The notes: generated by a model from the sequence alone, not told the origin. Shown: positions 35,772 through 44,518, numbered from the stretch's first letter. The stretch: DNA of 64,000 bases from Candidatus Vecturithrix granuli (GCA_000739535.1 DF820466.1:747731-811730), one strand, 5' to 3'. Made by a program: numbers and translations.

Positions 35772-38495
35772 ATGGCGCAAAAATGGGTATATTTTTTCGG
35801 CGGCGGTCAGGCCGATGGAAAATCCGAGATGAAAGAGCTGCTCGGCGGTAAAGGCGCAAATTTAGCGGAAATGGTGAATATTGGGTTACCTGTGCCGGCA
35901 GGATTTACCATCACGACCGAAGTGTGTACGTATTATTATGAACATGGCAAAAGTTATCCAAAAGATTTAGAAGCCCAGGTGAAGGAAGCTCTGGCAAAAG
36001 TCGAACAGGAAATGGGGGCCAAATTCGGCGATCAAGACAACCCCTTGCTAGTCTCGGTTCGCTCAGGCGCGCGTAGTTCCATGCCTGGCATGATGGAAAC
36101 CGTGCTCAATGTGGGCTTAAATGATACCACGCGTGCAGGTCTCATCAAGAAAACTCAAAATCCGCGTTTTGTCTATGATGCCCAGCGGCGTCTGATCCAG
36201 ATGTATTCCGATGTAGTCATGGAAAAAGCCGCCGGCCTTGAACCCGCGGAAGGACAGGGCATTCGCCAGCAACTGGAAGGCGAATTGAAAAAGATGAAAG
36301 AAGCCAAAGGCTACGAGGCGGATACGGATTTGACGGCTGATGATTTACTCGAATTGATTGCCATTTATAAACAGAAAGTGCAAGACGTGCTCGGCAAACC
36401 CTTCCCCGAAGACGCCATGGAACAATTATGGGGTGCGATTGGCGCGGTATTCCAGAGTTGGAATGGCAAACGGGCGATTTCTTACCGCCGTATTGAAGGC
36501 ATTCCCGATGAATGGGGCACGGCGGTCAACGTCCAATCCATGGTCTTCGGCAATATGGGCGATACTTCTGCGACCGGCGTTGGTTTTACTCGCAACCCGG
36601 CGACCGGGGAAAATATTTTCTACGGCGAATGGCTGCCCAATGCCCAGGGCGAAGATGTGGTGGCCGGAATTCGCACGCCCAATCCGATTAACGAAGCTGG
36701 CAAAGGCGACCATTCACGACATCTGCCATCATTGGAAACCGCGATGCCATCAGTTTACAAAGAGTTGCACGGTATTCAGCGCAAATTGGAAACTCATTAT
36801 CATGACATGCTAGACATCGAGTTTACCATTCAGGAAGATAAACTCTATATGCTGCAATGTCGAGTTGGCAAGCGCAATGGCCCCGCGGCCGTCAAGATGG
36901 CGTTGGATATGCTGCACGAAGGCTTGATTGACAAAAAAGAAGCGGTTATGCGCGTGAAACCGTCGCAATTAGACGAATTGCTGCATCCGATGATTGACCC
37001 CAAAGTTGAACTTGTCGCCATCACGATTGCCAAAGGCTTACCGGCCGGACCCGGCGGCGCATCAGGTCAGGTGGTTTTCACAGCCAATGATGCCGTGGAA
37101 TGGTTCAAAGCAGGTAAACGTGTCATTCTGGTGCGTGAAGAAACCAACCCGGAAGATATTGAAGGCATGCGCGCCGCCCGGGCGATTCTGACCGCCAGAG
37201 GCGGCATGACCAGTCACGCTGCACTGGTTGCGCGTGGTTGGGGCAAATGCTGCGTGGTTGGCGCAGGAGCGATCAAGATCGACATGGAAGAGAAGTGCTT
37301 CAAAGTGGGCGATCATACAGTCAACGAAGGCGATTGGATCACCTTGAATGGCACTAAAGGTACAGTGTATCCAGGTGAATTACCGATGATTGAAGCCGCA
37401 GAAGAGAACCCGGATTTTGTGGAATTCATGAAGATTGTGGACGAATTCCGCAAAATGGGCGTCCGCACCAATGCCGATACACCAGCGGATGCTGCCAAAG
37501 CCCTTTCCTTTGGCGCTGAAGGCATCGGCCTGTTCCGTATTGAACACATGTTCTATGGCAAAGGGTCCGAAGAACCGCTCTTCAAACTGCGCAAGATGAT
37601 CATTTCCAAAACCCTTGAAGAACGACGCGCAGCCTTAGAGGAATTGTTCCCGCACATGAAAGCCGATATCAAGAAGACCCTGGAGGCCATGAATGGATTC
37701 CCGGTCACAATCCGGACGCTCGACCCGCCTTTGCACGAATTTGTGCCGAAAGGCAAAGCAGAACGCGAAAAAATTATGAAGAGCCTCAACATCAGCGCAG
37801 AAGAATTTAACAAGCGTGCTGAGGTTCTGCACGAAAATAACCCCATGATGGGGCATCGCGGCGTGCGTCTGGGAATTACCTATCCGGAAGTCACGGAAAT
37901 CCAGGTCAGAGCGATCTTTGAAGCCGCAGCAGAATTGCTCAAAGAAGGCAAAAAACCGTTCCCGGAAATCATGATTCCGGTCACCTGCGTCGAAACCGAA
38001 CTCAAACACCAATATGAAATCACGCAAAAAGTGTATAAGGAAGTGTGTGAGAAGTTTGGAATGAAAGAGATTCCGCACCTTTACGGCACGATGATCGAAA
38101 TTCCACGCGCGGCATTGGCCTCTGACAAGATGGCGGAATATGCCAAATTCTTCTCCTTTGGCACGAACGACTTGACCCAGATGACCTTCGGTTTCTCGCG
38201 TGATGACATTGGCGCGTTCCTGGCGGATTATCTGCAAGAGAAAATTCTGCCGGTCGACCCGTTCCAACAGATCGATCGGGGGACGGTCGGAGAATTAATG
38301 AAAATTTCCTGCGAACGCGGCCGTAAGACCCGTCCTGATATTAAATTGGGCATCTGCGGCGAGCATGGCGGCGATCCATCCTCCGTCGAATTTTGCTATC
38401 AACTTGGGTTAACCTATGTAAGCTGTTCGCCGTTCCGCGTGCCGATTGCTCGCTTAGCTGCCGCTCAAGCCGCCCTGAAAGAAGAAAAGAAGTAA
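35772..38495 (+). CDS. ppdK: Pyruvate, phosphate dikinase
   Basis: Interconverts pyruvate, ATP and phosphate with phosphoenolpyruvate, AMP and PPi. 907 residues: N-terminal ATP-grasp domain (from KWVYFFGGGQADGK), the swivelling phospho-histidine domain with GGMTSHAALVARGWGK (His482), and a C-terminal PEP/pyruvate barrel with GICGEHGGDP (Cys862). AGGAGG stands about 8 bases before ATG. A TTGACA at 35636-35641 may be part of its promoter, but the -10 is unclear. GC and codon use are higher than in the flanking DNA, as for a strongly expressed gene. Confidence 0.96.
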   Translation: MAQKWVYFFGGGQADGKSEMKELLGGKGANLAEMVNIGLPVPAGFTITTEVCTYYYEHGKSYPKDLEAQVKEALAKVEQEMGAKFGDQDNPLLVSVRSGARSSMPGMMETVLNVGLNDTTRAGLIKKTQNPRFVYDAQRRLIQMYSDVVMEKAAGLEPAEGQGIRQQLEGELKKMKEAKGYEADTDLTADDLLELIAIYKQKVQDVLGKPFPEDAMEQLWGAIGAVFQSWNGKRAISYRRIEGIPDEWGTAVNVQSMVFGNMGDTSATGVGFTRNPATGENIFYGEWLPNAQGEDVVAGIRTPNPINEAGKGDHSRHLPSLETAMPSVYKELHGIQRKLETHYHDMLDIEFTIQEDKLYMLQCRVGKRNGPAAVKMALDMLHEGLIDKKEAVMRVKPSQLDELLHPMIDPKVELVAITIAKGLPAGPGGASGQVVFTANDAVEWFKAGKRVILVREETNPEDIEGMRAARAILTARGGMTSHAALVARGWGKCCVVGAGAIKIDMEEKCFKVGDHTVNEGDWITLNGTKGTVYPGELPMIEAAEENPDFVEFMKIVDEFRKMGVRTNADTPADAAKALSFGAEGIGLFRIEHMFYGKGSEEPLFKLRKMIISKTLEERRAALEELFPHMKADIKKTLEAMNGFPVTIRTLDPPLHEFVPKGKAEREKIMKSLNISAEEFNKRAEVLHENNPMMGHRGVRLGITYPEVTEIQVRAIFEAAAELLKEGKKPFPEIMIPVTCVETELKHQYEITQKVYKEVCEKFGMKEIPHLYGTMIEIPRAALASDKMAEYAKFFSFGTNDLTQMTFGFSRDDIGAFLADYLQEKILPVDPFQQIDRGTVGELMKISCERGRKTRPDIKLGICGEHGGDPSSVEFCYQLGLTYVSCSPFRVPIARLAAAQAALKEEKK

Positions 38496-38504
38496 TTGCT
38501 GCAT

Positions 38505-38530
38505 TGTAGCGCGAAATTCCAATTTCGCGC
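38505..38530. repeat. Family B half-element
   Basis: TGTAGCGCGAAATT/AATTTCGCGC single hairpin ten bases after ppdK, equal to the left half of the nested palindromes at 20.8 and 55.3 kb with a compensated AT change. Confidence 0.75.
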
Positions 38531-38537
38531 AAAAATA

Positions 38538-38568
38538 GATTCCCGGAGTCTGGCAGACTCCGGGAATC
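38538..38568. repeat. 14-bp perfect stem-loop before the agmatinase-family gene
   Basis: GATTCCCGGAGTCT and its complement around a GGC loop, ending 11 bases before the ATG. It could end ppdK transcription, although no strong T run follows, or hinder translation of the next gene. Confidence 0.7.
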
Positions 38569-38579
38569 TTCCTGCCACT

Positions 38580-39614
38580 ATGCTGATAGAAACAAGCCAG
38601 CCGTTCAAACCGGTGAACTTTCAAGATGCGCCTCGTTTTCGCGCGAAAGCAGAGCTTTCGCACTCCGGTTCTACGTTCAAACCGGTGAACTTTCAAGATG
38701 CGCCTCGTTTTGCCGGGGTACGCACCTTTATGCGCCTGCCGCATACCAGAGCCATCGAGCAGATTGATTTTGCGATTGTCGGCGTGCCTTTTGATGGCGG
38801 GGCTTCTTACAGAACCGGCCAGCGTCACGCCCCGGAAGCTATTCGCAGCATGTCAGTGCTCATGCGTGAATATAATCCGGCTCTGGACATTCCGATCTTT
38901 GAGTATTGCCAGGGCATTGATTACGGGGATGTGGCCGTGCTGCCCGGTTATATCGAAGACACCTACACTCGCACGACCAACGAACTCGCTCCGCTTGTCA
39001 AAGCTGGCGTCACGCCTTTTGTGCTAGGCGGCGACCATTCGATCTCATTGCCTGTTTTACGAGCGATTGCCGCAAAACATGGCCCGGTTGCGCTGGTGCA
39101 CTTTGACTCTCATAACGACACAGAAGACAATTACGCTGGAAAACTGTATTATCACGGCACTCCCTTTCGGCGTGCGGTTGAAGAAAAATTAGTAGATGTG
39201 CAGCGTTCGATTCAGGTTGGCATTCGCGGCTCAGTGTGCGCAAAATCAGAATTAGACGATGCCAAAACCTTAGGGTTTCAAGTGCTGCCCATGACAGAAA
39301 TCCGGGAACAGGGATTGTCCGTTGTTATTCAAGCTATCCGCGAACGGGTTGGAACCTCGAAACTGTTTATCAGTTTTGATATTGATGCGATTGACCCGGC
39401 CTACGCGCCCGGTACCGGGACGCCGGAAGTCGGCGGGTTCAGCAGTTGGGAAGCCCTCTCCCTGGTCAGAGGCTTACATGGACTTCCGCTGATCGGCGCA
39501 GATCTGGTCGAAGTGATTCCAGCCTTTGATCCGGCCGCCATTACCGCCTTACTCGCTGCCACTATCGTCTATGAATGGATTTCCCTGCTCGCCCTGAGTA
39601 AAAAACGCTCGTAG
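38580..39614 (+). CDS. speB: Agmatinase/ureohydrolase family protein with in-frame N-terminal insertion
   Basis: Predicted to hydrolyse agmatine (or a related guanidino compound) to urea and an amine. Arginase-family manganese ligands are seen: GGDHS, HFDSHNDT (normally DAHxD; here DSHND), and SFDIDAIDPAYAPGTGTPE. 344 residues from ATG 38580. The N-terminus contains FKPVNFQDAPRF twice, 24 residues apart, separated by a stretch encoded by a palindrome. The second copy runs into AGVRTFMRLP, the normal family start. No good Shine-Dalgarno. The track-longest start at 38496 would translate two palindromes and is rejected. Confidence 0.85.
   Translation: MLIETSQPFKPVNFQDAPRFRAKAELSHSGSTFKPVNFQDAPRFAGVRTFMRLPHTRAIEQIDFAIVGVPFDGGASYRTGQRHAPEAIRSMSVLMREYNPALDIPIFEYCQGIDYGDVAVLPGYIEDTYTRTTNELAPLVKAGVTPFVLGGDHSISLPVLRAIAAKHGPVALVHFDSHNDTEDNYAGKLYYHGTPFRRAVEEKLVDVQRSIQVGIRGSVCAKSELDDAKTLGFQVLPMTEIREQGLSVVIQAIRERVGTSKLFISFDIDAIDPAYAPGTGTPEVGGFSSWEALSLVRGLHGLPLIGADLVEVIPAFDPAAITALLAATIVYEWISLLALSKKRS
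38604..38711. repeat. 36-bp direct repeat around a palindrome, inside the agmatinase-family gene
   Basis: Bases 38604-38639 and 38676-38711 are identical (36 of 36). The 36 bases between contain GCGAAAGC/GCTTTCGC (38643-38661), related to Family B hairpins. The period is 72 bases, so the reading frame is kept. Confidence 0.9.
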
Positions 39615-39747
39615 TAGCTGCTTCAGCGTCGTTACAAAATGCTAAAGCGTTTACTACGATCTCAGATGTATCAGAAGAAAAAATCACACTTTGCAAAAAT
39701 TTTTCTTGACGAAATTGAAACGATTGAATTTTGTGTAATTTGTACGT

Positions 39748-40068
39748 GGGCCGTTAGCTCAGTTGGGAGAGCAGCTGACTCTTGACAGGGGAGCCTTTTA
39801 CAGTAATGTAAAAGTGAAAATTCGGCTATATGCTAGGACGTCCTGAGAGCCTTTACCACTTTTTCAAAGTAACAGCGTAAAGGATTGGATAATTAGCAGG
39901 CAACCTCAACGATTGTTGAGAGAGTCCTCAGAGGCCATACGCCGGACATCCAAACAGCTCAGGCTGAGGATGATGACATGGTCCAGACTGCAACATCGGA
40001 ATGATGGCTAGTGAAAGCTAGTGCGGCAGGTAATCAGCGGGTCAGAGGTTCGAGCCCTCTACGGCCTA
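39748..40068 (+). tRNA. tRNA-Lys (anticodon CUU) interrupted by a group I intron
   Basis: Exons 39748-39782 and 40031-40068 join to a 73-base cloverleaf: acceptor GGGCCGT/ACGGCCT (G1-U72 wobble), discriminator A, D arm GCTC/GAGC, anticodon stem GCTGA/TCAGC with loop CTCTTAA giving CUU, T arm AGAGGTTCGAGCCCTCT. CCA is not encoded. The interruption falls between anticodon positions 35 and 36. A terminator follows immediately. Confidence 0.93.
39783..40030 (+). ncRNA. Group I self-splicing intron (248 nt) in tRNA-Lys(CUU)
   Basis: The 5' exon ends in U and the intron ends in G, as group I splicing needs. Helices I can pair by eye: P1 (exon CUCU with GGGG), P2 CTTTTACA/TGTAAAAG, P3 TTCGGC/GCCGGA, P4 TGCTA/TAGCA, P5-like CCTTTAC/GTAAAGG, P6 CTCAAC/GTTGAG, P7 GGCCAT/ATGGTC, P8 CATCC/GGATG with inner CAGC/GCTG, and P9 GCTAG/CTAGT. 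The core CAGAG before P7 matches the conserved R segment and the P7 3' strand ATGGTCC resembles the S segment. No ORF or homing endonuclease is inside. Subgroup is not assigned. Confidence 0.88.
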
Positions 40069-40080
40069 TTCTAACGTACA

Positions 40081-40118
40081 AAACCGCGAACTCATCATGA
40101 GTTTCGCGGTTTTTTTTT
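40081..40118 (+). terminator. Terminator after tRNA-Lys
   Basis: Stem of about 12 bp (AACCGCGAACTCAT with ATGAGTTTCGCGGTT, one bulge) followed by nine T, twelve bases past the tRNA. Confidence 0.85.
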
Positions 40119-40188
40119 ATCACCGTATTTCAGATAACATTCACATTTATTTTTCTCGTTACACTCTGTTAAGATATTATGGAACCGG

Positions 40189-41798
40189 CTATTTGCTCCT
40201 ATTCAATCTTCGTGTCGAAAGCTTTTTCCAGATGCTATCAGCAAGCTTTATTTCTTTATCTGTAAAGCCATATCCTTCTTTCTGGATGTACTTCATTGGT
40301 GATTTTTAGAATTTCATGAATACCCTTCTTTTCCCGCATCATTTGGTCAATTTGCTGGAGCAGGTCTTCATTTTCTTCTTTGTAAGGGAGAAGGCTCTTT
40401 TCTGTTTCGCTTGGCATGAGTTCTAACACGCCACCACCATACGAACGCCCCGAAATTTCTGAAAATGCCAGTGAAAGCGAATTGTAGAAACTGGCAACAA
40501 AAGCATGGATGTTTATGTCTTTTTTCATAAAAACTCTGTTCATGGTATCGGTGGTATATGTACCTGCTTCATTCACGATCAGTTTTGGAAACAGATTATT
40601 ACGTCTGATAAACAACATCTCTGATACTTTGATGGAAGGCACAACAAACCAATCATCGCGAATGCCTGTTTTATATCCTTTATTCACCCCCATTGATTCG
40701 TCCATGGAAATATAGGAGTTTGCACCTTTGTGTTCGTGTAGTTGATGCTTAGGCGGAAATACTAATAAATGGGCTTTAGCCTTGCTTAGTCGGTTACGTC
40801 TCCAATCTTCTTCATTGAAAACAATACTGTTCACCTGAACACTCCGCCCCACCAGGGGTTTGGCGAACTCCTGTAAATTGTAGTCTTCAACGACTGAAAG
40901 TGAAACTGTAAAGTAGTGATTTGCTCCGGTCGTAATCCCAACTTCAACATTAGCATAATCTCCAATTCGTGGAATAAATTTTTCCTGTGTAATCGTTTCA
41001 AGAAAGTCGATTTCTTCCTGTTCAAGGAAGTAGAATGTCCATTTATTGCTTTTGAAGTCAATTCGTTTTTTCGGACTTTTCAGCTTGTTTATATCCAATG
41101 CTTCCAGTTCGGATGTGTCTGCCAGTTCCAGGTGTTCAATAAGATGACTATGTGATCCATTTTTTTCGCAGAGCAATAACAATATTTCCTGTTGAATATC
41201 AGGAAACACAAGCTTTTTAGAAGGAAATAATATTGATTTTATTATAGAAATGAGCTAAAAATTCTCTTGGTTGTTTGGCATAGGAAACTTGAAGGATTTT
41301 CGCAGGAATCACAAAACCAATTTTACCTTTTTCTTTTAATAAAAGGCTTGAACCAACGACAAATGAAACCCAGGCATTGGTAAGTTTGGTATATTTCAAT
41401 CCGGCACGGTGAAATATTTTAGCAGCATCTTTTTGTTGCTCTTCGTCAAAATATTGGTAACAGATATAAGGCGGATTGCCAACAACAAAATCAAATTGAT
41501 CTATAGTTTCGTTACAATATAAATGAAAATCGGTATTGATAACTGACGTGTTATCTAAGTGAATATTATCCGCTTTTTCTGCTTCGGCCCGATTCAATTC
41601 AATCGCAATGACTTTGTTGAACTTCTGATTCTGTACCTTTAATTGACGGAGGAATACGCCATCCCCGCAGCTTGGTTCCAAAATATCATAAGAAGTACTC
41701 CCATTGATTCCCTATTTTAACATAAAGGCCGCAATCGGTTCAGGGGTATAAAATCCACCGCGAAGTTTTTCTGCTGACGCATGCTTAATGAGCCTCAT
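40189..41798 (-). pseudogene. N6-adenine DNA methyltransferase (TaqI/Eco57I-like), multiply broken
   Basis: From ATG 41798 the frame reads EKLRGGFYTPEPIAAFMLK and hits TAG at 41712-41714, where relatives have Trp. It continues YDILEPSCGDGVFLRQLK (SAM motif) and FVVGNPPYICYQ (catalytic NPPY) to a shift near 41210-41217. The next frame reads VFPDIQQEILLLL through the target-recognition region (ANVEVGITTGANHYF) to about 40290. A third frame reads QKEGYGFTDKEIKLADSIWKKL to the stop at 40189. One nonsense and two frameshifts: a dead gene. Probably once part of a restriction-modification or solitary methylation system. Confidence 0.85.
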
Positions 41799-41840
41799 GT
41801 ATTTAAGGAGATATCATGAGCTGATGCTCACCCGTCACAA

Positions 41841-41909
41841 TGAAACTACAAGGATTTCACATAACCAGGGATAACAAATCCTTGCTTATGAGTCATCCTT
41901 GTAGTTTCA
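41841..41909. repeat. Family D stem-loop, copy 2
   Basis: 15-bp arms TGAAACTACAAGGAT/ATCCTTGTAGTTTCA with an internal third arm copy (AAATCCTTG). Lies 8 bases past the moaE stop, in terminator position but without a T run. Confidence 0.75.
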
Positions 41910-41916
41910 AAGGAGT

Positions 41917-42327
41917 TTACGCACCTTCAATCCATTCTGCACCACCCTGCCAGACTTCTTTTTTCCAGACCGGTAAAATTTGTTTGATGCGTTCGATGGC
42001 GTAGCTGCACCCTTCTAGCGCGGCCTTGCGATGCGGGGCGGCGATGGCGATCAAGATCGTGGTTTCACCGATTTCCAGTCGTCCGGTGCGATGCACAATC
42101 AGCACCTTATCAACCTTCATATTAGCGTAAATTTCTTCTCCGATTTGTTGTAAAACCTTCAAGGCCATTGCTTCATAGGCGGTATATTCTAAATAGAGAA
42201 TATCGCGTCCTCTGGAGGGTTTGCGCACAATACCGTGAAAGGTGGCAATCGCGCCGGAGCTTTCCATTCGCATGGCATCTATCAAGGGTTCCGTGAGGAT
42301 CGGTTGGTCGGTAATTTTGTAGATCAT
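41917..42327 (-). CDS. moaE: Molybdopterin synthase catalytic subunit MoaE
   Basis: Large subunit that, with thiocarboxylated MoaD, turns precursor Z into molybdopterin. 136 residues from ATG 42327 (GGAG seven bases upstream; an ATG at 42360 lacks this). Seen: GAIATFHGIVR, EYTAYEAMA, HRTGRLEIGE, and the catalytic lysine region PVWKKEVW. It follows moaD by 29 bases. Confidence 0.93.
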   Translation of the reverse strand: MIYKITDQPILTEPLIDAMRMESSGAIATFHGIVRKPSRGRDILYLEYTAYEAMALKVLQQIGEEIYANMKVDKVLIVHRTGRLEIGETTILIAIAAPHRKAALEGCSYAIERIKQILPVWKKEVWQGGAEWIEGA

Positions 42328-42356
42328 AATCTGTCTCCGTTTACAGATTTTTTCCA

Positions 42357-42605
42357 TCATCCGCCGCTGACCGGCGGGAAAAGGGCGACGACATCATTCG
42401 GCTGAAGTTCCTTGCGGCGATGGGCATATTTTTCATTAATCGCGACCAATCCCAGTTTGTCAAGTTTTCCTTCAAACACGGGATATTGCTGTTCAAGCCG
42501 GGCGATAAGATCGCCCACAGTAGCAGCGTCTGCCATGTTCATTTTCAATTCGCTGACGCCGACAATATCATGGAATGTGGCAAAAAATTTTACGGTAATC
42601 GTCAT
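42357..42605 (-). CDS. moaD: Molybdopterin synthase sulfur carrier subunit MoaD
   Basis: 82-residue ubiquitin-like protein ending VVALFPPVSGG. The C-terminal Gly-Gly is the site that is adenylated and thiocarboxylated. Lies between dcd and moaE on the minus strand. Confidence 0.93.
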   Translation of the reverse strand: MTITVKFFATFHDIVGVSELKMNMADAATVGDLIARLEQQYPVFEGKLDKLGLVAINEKYAHRRKELQPNDVVALFPPVSGG

Positions 42606-42619
42606 TGGTAAGTTGGTCC

Positions 42620-43732
42620 CTATTGTTTAAATTGTTTACTCAATGATAATTTCTGGCGTTGATAATTCGAGCCAAGATCAATGCCATATACGACTTCTGG
42701 GCGTTCGATATTGCGAGCATACTGAATTTTGCAAAAGGGCTGGCCGTGGCTGATGCGATAGGGCACATCGTGCGAACGCACTTCTAATACAGCATACGTG
42801 CCGGGAATGTCGCCATTGCCATAGCCAAAACCCGGATCAAAAAATCCGGCATAATGGACGCGAAACTCGCCGGCCCCAATATCATAAGCAACCATTTCAG
42901 CGGAATAATCCGGCGGAATACGCACTTTTTCCTGTGAACAGAGCAGATGAAATTCCTCTGGTTCCAAAATCAGTTGATCGTTTTTCTGACGTTGAATTGG
43001 TTCCCAGAAATCGCTAATCTCATAAGTATGAATCCTGGTCAAGTCAATAATATCGCTGTTTTTGCGGGCTTTATATCCGATAATGCTCTGATTCCTTTCG
43101 CCTTGTAAATCAACGCGCATCAATAAACCCTCTTGAATACAGGCCGAATCTGGAGGAATAGGGTCATCTGCGCTGTCATACAGCAGTGGAATCCTCTGAT
43201 ACACGGCGGCAAGTTCTTGATCATCCAACAGACATTCCCCCTGAATAAAGCGCAACTGGTTCAAGCATAAACCGGGCTTCACAGATATGGTAAAGGATTT
43301 GGGCACGATTTCCAGGTAGAGTTTGCCGCAATACCCTGCCTGGATATCATCAAAGCGGGCGTTATAATCGCTAATAACTCTGGTGAGCATGTCCAGGCGA
43401 CCGGTCGTACTTTTAGGATTTGCCCGCGCTCGAAGATATTGCGGCAAACATAACGATTCTTCCAAGGGTACGAGATACACCTGATTTTTTTCAAGAATAC
43501 CGTTGGCGTCCAGGTCAATAGTATACATCTGCAAGTCACGCAATACCTCCTCGACGCTCAGGTTTCCGGGTACAAAACTACTGCGAATACGATAGGCCAC
43601 TCTGCCAAGGCGCAAATCCAAACTGGCAGGTTGATATTGTACGGGCGTAATCGAATGATCAGCTCTGACCACCTCGGTTTCGACGAGATGGTGTAATACG
43701 CGATAGGTCAAGATACCAGCTTGTTCACTCAT
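42620..43732 (-). CDS. dcd: 2'-deoxycytidine 5'-triphosphate deaminase, tandem-domain form
   Basis: Makes dUTP from dCTP. 370 residues, about twice the E. coli Dcd length, containing two dUTPase-like jelly-roll halves: the first with PKSTTGRLDMLTRVISD (catalytic-type SxxxR region) and the second with GYGNGDIPGTYAVLEVRSHD. This matches the long two-domain Dcd family seen mostly in alphaproteobacteria. It is embedded in a molybdenum-cofactor gene cluster, 14 bases upstream of moaD, without an obvious metabolic link. Confidence 0.85.
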   Translation of the reverse strand: MSEQAGILTYRVLHHLVETEVVRADHSITPVQYQPASLDLRLGRVAYRIRSSFVPGNLSVEEVLRDLQMYTIDLDANGILEKNQVYLVPLEESLCLPQYLRARANPKSTTGRLDMLTRVISDYNARFDDIQAGYCGKLYLEIVPKSFTISVKPGLCLNQLRFIQGECLLDDQELAAVYQRIPLLYDSADDPIPPDSACIQEGLLMRVDLQGERNQSIIGYKARKNSDIIDLTRIHTYEISDFWEPIQRQKNDQLILEPEEFHLLCSQEKVRIPPDYSAEMVAYDIGAGEFRVHYAGFFDPGFGYGNGDIPGTYAVLEVRSHDVPYRISHGQPFCKIQYARNIERPEVVYGIDLGSNYQRQKLSLSKQFKQ

Positions 43733-43753
43733 AATTGCTGAAATTTATCATCT

Positions 43754-43786
43754 AAAAACCTGGTTTTTTGAGAAATCCGGTTTTTT
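43754..43786. repeat. Family A palindrome, copy 7
   Basis: AAAAACCTGGTTTT...AAATCCGGTTTTTT, imperfect, in the short gap between moaB and dcd on the minus strand. Confidence 0.75.
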
Positions 43787-43792
43787 CTCTTT

Positions 43793-44305
43793 TTATGCAA
43801 GATGTTTGGTGAGTTCCCACGCCAGATGTCCGAGTTCCGGCAAAATGAGTTGTTCCATAGCTAATCTCACGGCGTTTTTTGAACCTGGAGTAGAAAAGAT
43901 AATGGTATCCTTCGTAATGCCTGCGACTGCCCGGCTCATCATGGCAGCCGATCCGATCTCCTGGTAGCTCAACATCCGAAATAATTCGCCAAAACCATCC
44001 AACCGTTTGTCTAAAATTTGTTCAATGGCCTCGTAACTGCGGTCACGCACGGAAATACCCGTGCCGCCGTTGCACAGAATGGCCTGGATGTCATCTGAAA
44101 CAATTCCCTCGCGCAGTTGGGTCTGAATAGCATCCGGTTCGTCGGGCACAATAGTTTTGCGTAGTACGCGATGCCCGTTACGTTCAAGCAAGGCGACCAT
44201 CAATTGCCCGCTAGTATCGGTCTCAACCGTGCGGGTGTCGCTAATCGTGATGACCATGCAATTGACCTGTTTGGCCGCATGATACTTGTGATCTGTATAG
44301 CTCAT
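43793..44305 (-). CDS. moaB: Molybdenum cofactor biosynthesis protein MoaB/MogA family
   Basis: Adenylylates molybdopterin before molybdenum insertion. 170 residues: VITISDTRTVETDTSGQ at the start, LCNGGTGISVRDRSYEA and STPGSKNAVRLAM, all MoaB/MogA signatures. First gene of the moaB-dcd-moaD-moaE group. I see no Moco riboswitch upstream. Confidence 0.92.
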   Translation of the reverse strand: MSYTDHKYHAAKQVNCMVITISDTRTVETDTSGQLMVALLERNGHRVLRKTIVPDEPDAIQTQLREGIVSDDIQAILCNGGTGISVRDRSYEAIEQILDKRLDGFGELFRMLSYQEIGSAAMMSRAVAGITKDTIIFSTPGSKNAVRLAMEQLILPELGHLAWELTKHLA

Positions 44306-44436
44306 AAGAATGTGATTTAGTGGTCCAATGATTAAATGTTTTCGGAATAGTTATCGTCCTGAAAAGGTGACGAGAAAAGCACAGGGTTGTCAAGATTTTC
44401 TTGCATGAGTAGAAATTTATTTATTGGATCGCGATT

Positions 44437-44518
44437 GTTTCAGGAACGAGTCTGCGAAATTCATGAGACAGAAAGGGTGTCCAGGTTTCGGAAATTTCGA
44501 AGACTCATTCCCGAAACA
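44437..44518. repeat. Family C element, copy 3
   Basis: About 80 bases from TTTCAGGAACGAG to CATTCCCGAAA with an inner TTTCGGAAATTTCGAAGA. It matches the reverse complement of the element at 52.6 kb over most of its length. It lies in the gap upstream of the acidic zinc-ribbon gene. Confidence 0.7.

Noticed and set aside
38454..38828. Minus-strand ORF over the agmatinase start region
   Set aside because: It reads through the direct repeat and the palindromes and is explained by the plus-strand gene.
39748..40068. Pseudo-tRNA or tmRNA at 39.75 kb
   Set aside because: The joined exons give a full cloverleaf and the insert has splice-site bases and paired P3/P7/P8 helices; there is no tag-peptide frame or Ala-type acceptor as in tmRNA.
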